Part shown: piece by piece, positions 59,927 through 64,000 of the stretch
How the letters are laid out: every line of letters starts with the position of its first letter
Numbering within the stretch: the stretch's first letter is position 1
Origin: M3007 sp031425155
GTDB taxonomy: Bacteria > Bacteroidota > Bacteroidia > Chitinophagales > Saprospiraceae
Length of the DNA stretch: 64,000 bases
NCBI GenBank assembly: GCA_031425155.1
Contig: JANPIV010000022.1
Coordinates: forward strand, 62,001-126,000
Direction: 5' to 3'
Made by a program: the position numbers and the translations under genes
The notes under the pieces: generated by a model
Databases searched by the model: none
Told to the model about the DNA's origin: nothing
Seen by the model: only the letters and a program-made list of their open reading frames with translations

Positions 59927-60175
59927 AAGGGAAGGGGCAATAAGCAAAAGGCAAGGGGCAAGGAAAAGCAAATGAAGCAACGCGACATCCCGATTTTTAT
60001 CGGGAAAAGCAAGTGGAACATAGTGGCATTCCGATTTTTCATCGGGAAGACAAATGAAGCAAAGAAGGGCAAAGGGCAAGAAAAGGCAAAAGGCAAAAAA
60101 GCAATCTCCGGATTGCCTGTTTGCCTTTTGCCTTTTCTTGCTCTTCTTTGCTTCTATTTGCTCTTTCCCACTACC
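59927..60175. repeat. Families C and B composite repeat with two tandem B hairpins
   Basis: GGGGCAATAAGCAAAAGGCA (C), then two family B units, CGCGACATCCCGATTTTTAT (59980) and GGCATTCCGATTTTTCATCG (60024), and AAAGGGCAAGAAAAGGCAAA (C) with TTTGCCTTTTGCCTTTTCTT (60119) as the opposite arm. It separates two convergent genes (59925 and 60154), and the last units run into the TPR gene end. Confidence 0.75.
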
Positions 60176-61026
60176 TTTTCGCACTCGGCCAGCAAGTACT
60201 CGGCTTTGCTACGGTGGCGAAAGTTCGGGTCGGTCTCTTTGAATTTCCGGGCCAGAAAAGCCTTCAATTCTACAATCGCTTCGGTGTACTTTTTGGCGTG
60301 AAAAAGGGAATCGCCTTTTTGCAACCGCGCTAGCCAGTAGATCGGCTGCAGCGGAATGGAAAGACGCAGACAATGATTGAAATCCTGTACGGCCGTTTCC
60401 CAGTCATTTTTCAGCATCCGCATTTTGCCGCGCCCATAGTAAGGCTCCGGGTTATTGGGATACAGATCAATGCTTTTGGAAAAGTCGTACAACGCATCGT
60501 TGTAATTCTTTAACTTGTAATTCACATAACCCCGGCGCTCGTAGGCCAAGGCATGACTGGCATACTTGGAAATAGCGCGGTTCAGGGCTTCCGTAGCCTC
60601 CGACTCCATACCGCCCTGACGCATCAGTTCGCAGGCCCGGTGGTATTCAGAGACGGCTACTTTGTCGGAATGCGGCTCTATTTTGAACTCGGCCAACACC
60701 TGACCATTGTCCACGCACCAGGCACCCACACTCCCCATGATGGCGTATTGGGCGACTTCCTGTAAAAGCGAAGTAGTACTGCGCCAGCTCTTCTCGCTGC
60801 TCATCAGCGTCTGTGAAGGCACCGTGAGCGAGAAATCATCCACACAAAATATCTGCTCGGCAGTGAACAGGACATCGCTCCTGAAATAACTTTCCAGGCG
60901 GGTTATCCAGTGCTGGAGCACCATATTATAGGTGCGCTCCGTACCAAATTCCAGACGACCCCGGAAAATGAGTTTGAGTTGCTGCTGTGGCGCTTGCATA
61001 ACTATTTTTCCTGCTTTGGCTAGCAT
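60154..61026 (-). CDS. TPR-repeat protein, unknown role
   Basis: 290 residues. N-terminal part about 1-115 is unassigned and contains one hydrophobic patch (LQEVAQYAIMGSVGAWCVDN). From about residue 125 three or four tetratricopeptide units follow: ATEALNRAISKYASHALAYE; RRGYVNYKLKNYNDALYDFS; YGRGKMRMLKNDWETAVQDF; LARLQKGDSLFHAKKYTEAI. No signal peptide, so probably cytoplasmic scaffold. The last codons lie next to repeat families C and B; the end (AECEKVVGKSK) may be partly repeat-derived. Confidence 0.8.
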   Translation of the reverse strand: MLAKAGKIVMQAPQQQLKLIFRGRLEFGTERTYNMVLQHWITRLESYFRSDVLFTAEQIFCVDDFSLTVPSQTLMSSEKSWRSTTSLLQEVAQYAIMGSVGAWCVDNGQVLAEFKIEPHSDKVAVSEYHRACELMRQGGMESEATEALNRAISKYASHALAYERRGYVNYKLKNYNDALYDFSKSIDLYPNNPEPYYGRGKMRMLKNDWETAVQDFNHCLRLSIPLQPIYWLARLQKGDSLFHAKKYTEAIVELKAFLARKFKETDPNFRHRSKAEYLLAECEKVVGKSK

Positions 61027-61620
61027 AATTAATATCGGTTTTGGAAGCGGTTGAAACTAAAAACACGAACACCTCATCCTGAAAAAGCCGACGCACAGAC
61101 CCGAATGTTAGGAGCAAAGATTACAAAGCACGGACAAGTCGTCTTTTCGGTGACTACTACCCGAGCCCTGTTAATTGCTCAAAAAAATCCGTAAAATCGT
61201 TGCTATAAAGAATAAACCCTTGTACGAAGAAATCCTGAAAAGGAAACAAAATTCAGGAGGTACTCAGGCGCTTTTCCACGAGAATTACAAAGTTAATTAA
61301 TTGCTACGTTTTTTACCAAGCATAGGGATTACTTTTTACAAAAAAAACTATTTGTTTTACGTTGTACCATAAGCAGTTGTTTGTCAAATATTACATGCTG
61401 CCAACTATTCTTTGGTCATCTGGACGCTATATTTTCTAAACCTTTCAGGGAAGTGGCATTTTTGGAAAGAATTTTTCTTTGTCTAAAATTTGTAATAAAA
61501 TAAAGCCATGCCAAAAACAAACACTAACTGTTAAGTAATTGTGGGTTGGCTGACAAAATAACTACAAAATATCAACATGATTACCCAACTTGGGGAAGCG
61601 ACTATACGTTGCGGGCATCA
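61027..61620. other. AT-rich intergenic region, no gene seen
   Basis: 594 bases between the TPR gene start and the MFS gene stop. A frame at 61546-61932 on plus lies mostly over the MFS gene and is a shadow. The sequence is AT-rich with runs such as ACAAAAAAAACTATTTG near 61340. One weak TAATCTTTG-like element in the minus direction (61115-61123) might serve the TPR gene. No hairpin family was recognised. Confidence 0.5.
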
Positions 61621-62814
61621 CTACTGATCCACCGTCTTCACGCGCCCGGCCAACCAGATACTCAGCAGGATCAAGGTGATGGACCACCAGCCCACCCAAT
61701 CGTAGCGGTGAATATGTTCATCGGCAGTTTTGTAAATGATGGCTCCGCCAATGTAGGCCGCCACCCCAGTGGACAGTTGTTGCAGCGAGGAATTGATGCT
61801 CATAAATCCGCCGCGCTGCTGGGGAGTTACTACGCCCGACACAATGGTTTGCATGGGAATGGTCCGGCCATTGGAAAAAACAAAGAACATCCCGGCGATG
61901 ACCAGCACCATCCAGAGCGGCGAAGGTTGTAAATTGGTAATGAACCAAACCGGGATCACCGAACAGAGGGCAAACACCACAAAAACCGGGTACTTCCCGT
62001 AGCGGTCGGCCATTTTGCCCACCCAGGGCGAGAAAAAGATGGTGCAAAGTCCACCCACCAGGTAGATCAGAAAAATATTATCCTGGCTAAATCCGACATT
62101 TCCCACCAGCGAAGGCGCGATGTAAGGAATAATGGCAAAATGACCCATCATCAGGGTCACCGAAAGGGCCAGTGCCCGCAACTGGTTCGGCGATTTCAGA
62201 ATGTCGGTCAGCACATGCAATGGATTGCGCCGGAGTTCTTTCTGGGCAATGTGGCTGGTCATATTGGGCGCAAAAGCGATGATGAAAACAGTCACCAATA
62301 CGCCCAGCCCGCCTACGGCCAGAAAGGGCGCATGCCAACTAAAACGGGCGGCCAGCCATAGTCCTGTCGGCACACCCACCACCGAAGCCAGCGAAAAGGC
62401 GGTCATCACCACGCCCATTGCTTCCGCGCGCCGTTGATACGGAAAAGTATCGCCGACGATGGACAGCACCTGCGCGCCGATCATGCCACCAAACAGCCCG
62501 GCCAGAATGCGGGCCGCCACCAATAGCGCATAAGTGGGCGCAAAAGCGCAGGAAAAAGTGCCGATCACAAAGCCGATGTAAGCGAAAAGCAGGACTTTTT
62601 TGCGGTCGAACCGATCCACAAAAAAAGCGGCGGCAAAGCCCGAAACGCCAGCGGTGAGGCTGTAAGCAGACACCGCGAACCCAAATTGTTTGGGCGAAAT
62701 TTGGAATAATTTCATCAACTGTGGCCCCAGTGGCATCATGATCATAAAATCCATGATGTGGGTAAAATTGACGCAGGCAAGAATAATCAGGAGGAGACGC
62801 TCATTTGGACGCAT
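61621..62814 (-). CDS. MFS transporter
   Basis: 397 residues from the ATG at 62814 (MRPNERLLLIILACVNFTHI); the frame upstream is repeat-derived. Twelve membrane segments, with the MFS signature between TM2 and TM3 (FFVDRFDRKKVLLFAYIGF, near the D-R-F-G-R-K pattern) and a second loop VGKMADRYGKYPVFVVFALC. TM4 holds AARILAGLFGGMIGAQVLSI and TM5 EAMGVVMTAFSLASVVGVPT, the drug:proton antiporter C-motif region. It resembles sugar-efflux/Bcr-CflA type exporters; the substrate is unknown. The start lies in a composite of families A, B and C. Confidence 0.88.
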   Translation of the reverse strand: MRPNERLLLIILACVNFTHIMDFMIMMPLGPQLMKLFQISPKQFGFAVSAYSLTAGVSGFAAAFFVDRFDRKKVLLFAYIGFVIGTFSCAFAPTYALLVAARILAGLFGGMIGAQVLSIVGDTFPYQRRAEAMGVVMTAFSLASVVGVPTGLWLAARFSWHAPFLAVGGLGVLVTVFIIAFAPNMTSHIAQKELRRNPLHVLTDILKSPNQLRALALSVTLMMGHFAIIPYIAPSLVGNVGFSQDNIFLIYLVGGLCTIFFSPWVGKMADRYGKYPVFVVFALCSVIPVWFITNLQPSPLWMVLVIAGMFFVFSNGRTIPMQTIVSGVVTPQQRGGFMSINSSLQQLSTGVAAYIGGAIIYKTADEHIHRYDWVGWWSITLILLSIWLAGRVKTVDQ

Positions 62815-63005
62815 GGGGCAAAGCAACAGCGGTTTGGGCGAAGGGTTTTGAAAAAAAAGCAAAAATGCAAAAGGCAAATTGCAAATGGAGCAAAGCAACA
62901 TCCCGTTTTTTGAGGAGGCGAGGATTTGAGTATTCGACCAAAGCACCTGATAATCACCTAATTAATCAAATCCTCAAATCCTCGCATCTTCAAATCCTCA
63001 AACCT
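62815..63005. repeat. Composite of families C, B (truncated, copy 5) and A (copy 5)
   Basis: GCAAAAATGCAAAAGGCAAA (C) runs into TGGAGCAAAGCAACATCCCG (B), whose hairpin is cut after CATCCCG. The sequence then turns into TTTTTTGAGGAGGCGAGGAT (A), core CCAAAGCACCTGATAATCAC, and TCAAATCCTCGCATCTTC as right arm. A thus occupies the B hairpin position. The right end stops two bases before the TGA of the minus-strand gene at 63006. Confidence 0.8.
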
Positions 63006-64000
63006 TCATTGCTGGTTTTTCGGCGTTTGCAATGGCGCAACATACGGACGCCATTTGTCCAGGCTCCGCGTATTTACGCCGTTGCGTTGCGCTGCCTCGA
63101 TCACTTTTCGGGCATTGCTGGTATCGCCCTTTTGCAGATGCGCTTCTATGGCGACTTCATACGCCCCGACCGCTTGCGGGTTATTTTGGATGGATTTCTG
63201 GGCGAGGTTCAGGGCTTCCTGCGTATGTCCCAGAGCCAGGTTGGTTTTGGCCGCCTTGTTTTGTAACTGCGGATCGAGGGGTTTGGCCGCCGCTTGTCTT
63301 TCTTCCTTCACCAGGCGTTTTTCTATTTCCCGGGTGGAAATGGCGGCTTCCTGCTCGCGTTTGTCTATCCAGACTCCGTCGCCGGGCTTTTTCTGGCGCA
63401 CCGCTTTCAGGTCTTCGGTGGCTTTGGCAGGCTGACCACTTTTCAGGGAGGCTTGGACCCGTATTTTCAACAGGTCAGGATCGGCAGCATTGGCATTCGG
63501 AGCGGCTATTTCCAGATCGGTGGCGGCGCGGGTGAAGTCACCCTTTTGGTAGAGCAACGCCCCCCGGATACGCCGAGCCGTGGTTTGGTTGGGATAGGCT
63601 TCCAAAATCTGATCGTAGATGGCCAAGGCCTTGTCATATTCCTTTTTGGTCAAATGACCCTGCGCCACCGCCAGCAGCATCGTACTATCGGGCAATTCCG
63701 ATGACCGAGCAGTGTCCATTTTCGCCGCCACGGGAGGACTTTCTTCCAATAAATTACTGGCAATCGGAATACTGGCCCAGTTGGCCAGCACAATATACAG
63801 CAGCCTGGTCGCCGCGTCCACATCGCGGGTCAGATTGCCGAAATCGTTCATTTTCAACAGATTACCCAGTGTAGTGTCACCTGTACTCGCCGTCATGCCG
63901 TCCAGCAGTTTGTAGCGAATATCTAATTTATAACCCTGGTCGGTGGTCTCGTTGATCTTGCCCCACACGATCATCTGCACCCCGCAGCCCTGCGCAATGG
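63006..64000 (-). CDS. TPR-repeat protein, N-terminus outside the window
   Basis: At least 331 residues; the reading frame continues past the right edge (AQGCGVQMIVWGKINETTDQ is the first readable part), so the true start is unseen. The first 120 residues resemble a TolB-N/FlgO-like alpha-beta region (YKLDIRYKLLDGMTASTGD). From about residue 175 TPR units follow: AVAQGHLTKKEYDKALAIYD; QILEAYPNQTTARRIRGALL; QKGDFTRAATDLEIAAPNAN; QVQ-type PAKATEDLKAVRQKK; ALGHTQEALNLAQKSIQNNP. Its role is unknown. The gene ends next to repeat A copy 5. Confidence 0.75.
   Translation of the reverse strand, partial: IAQGCGVQMIVWGKINETTDQGYKLDIRYKLLDGMTASTGDTTLGNLLKMNDFGNLTRDVDAATRLLYIVLANWASIPIASNLLEESPPVAAKMDTARSSELPDSTMLLAVAQGHLTKKEYDKALAIYDQILEAYPNQTTARRIRGALLYQKGDFTRAATDLEIAAPNANAADPDLLKIRVQASLKSGQPAKATEDLKAVRQKKPGDGVWIDKREQEAAISTREIEKRLVKEERQAAAKPLDPQLQNKAAKTNLALGHTQEALNLAQKSIQNNPQAVGAYEVAIEAHLQKGDTSNARKVIEAAQRNGVNTRSLDKWRPYVAPLQTPKNQQ

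Noticed and set aside
61546..61932. 128-residue open frame on plus near the MFS gene end
   Set aside because: Mostly opposite the MFS gene; first residues lie in AT-rich non-coding sequence.

Overview
The window looks like chromosomal DNA of a Bacteroidota bacterium, most likely of the Saprospiria (Lewinella/Haliscomenobacter-like) type. The phylum call rests on a secreted protein with a type IX secretion C-terminal sorting domain, a TonB-dependent receptor with a carboxypeptidase-regulatory domain, DUF3857/transglutaminase and DUF4230 proteins, and several promoters of the TTTG-N19/20-TAnnTTTG type. The family-level placement is inference. No rRNA, tRNA, CRISPR array, transposase, integrase or phage gene was seen.

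Layout. 0-5 kb: the start of lspA (running off the left edge), a helical protein with an AT-rich middle, and a large T9SS-secreted protein. 5-20.5 kb: housekeeping and metabolic genes (succinate-semialdehyde dehydrogenase, Gfo/Idh/MocA oxidoreductase, xseA, PD40 propeller protein, truncated DUF1016 protein, TonB receptor, Nudix hydrolase, DUF4230, CapA-like phosphatase, ruvX, def). 20.7-28.3 kb: an RND multidrug-efflux operon (TetR regulator, TolC, lipoprotein adaptor, DUF3291, AcrB-type pump), interrupted by two small overlapping genes on the opposite strand. 28.4-42.3 kb: beta-CASP metallo-beta-lactamase, Omp85-like barrel, MacB-type permease, a 1281-residue TPR/DUF3857/transglutaminase protein, Mn-type superoxide dismutase, folE, a MacA-like adaptor, a lipoprotein and a membrane protein. 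42.5-43.7 kb: an aminotransferase. 43.7-53.8 kb: a surface-glycan locus (SGNH protein + MBOAT acyltransferase, GDSL hydrolase, acyltransferase 3, three GT2 glycosyltransferases, an initiating sugar phosphotransferase with an N-terminal pseudo-receiver, and a stand-alone pseudo-receiver). 53.9-64 kb: two thioredoxin-fold proteins, a zinc-ribbon coiled-coil protein, Nif3, tatA, an MMPL/RND exporter, a TPR protein, an MFS transporter and a partial TPR protein.

The most unusual property is the spaces between genes. At least ten distinct families of palindromic or hairpin-forming repeats are packed into 64 kb. They abut stop codons, share sites with predicted terminators, and form composites: one family seems to have landed inside another near 62.9 kb, and one copy lies in frame inside an acyltransferase gene. 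The second unusual point is the pair of neighbouring receiver-like domains that both lack the phospho-acceptor aspartate, one fused to the glycan-initiating enzyme; together they could be a non-phosphorylated control unit for polysaccharide synthesis.
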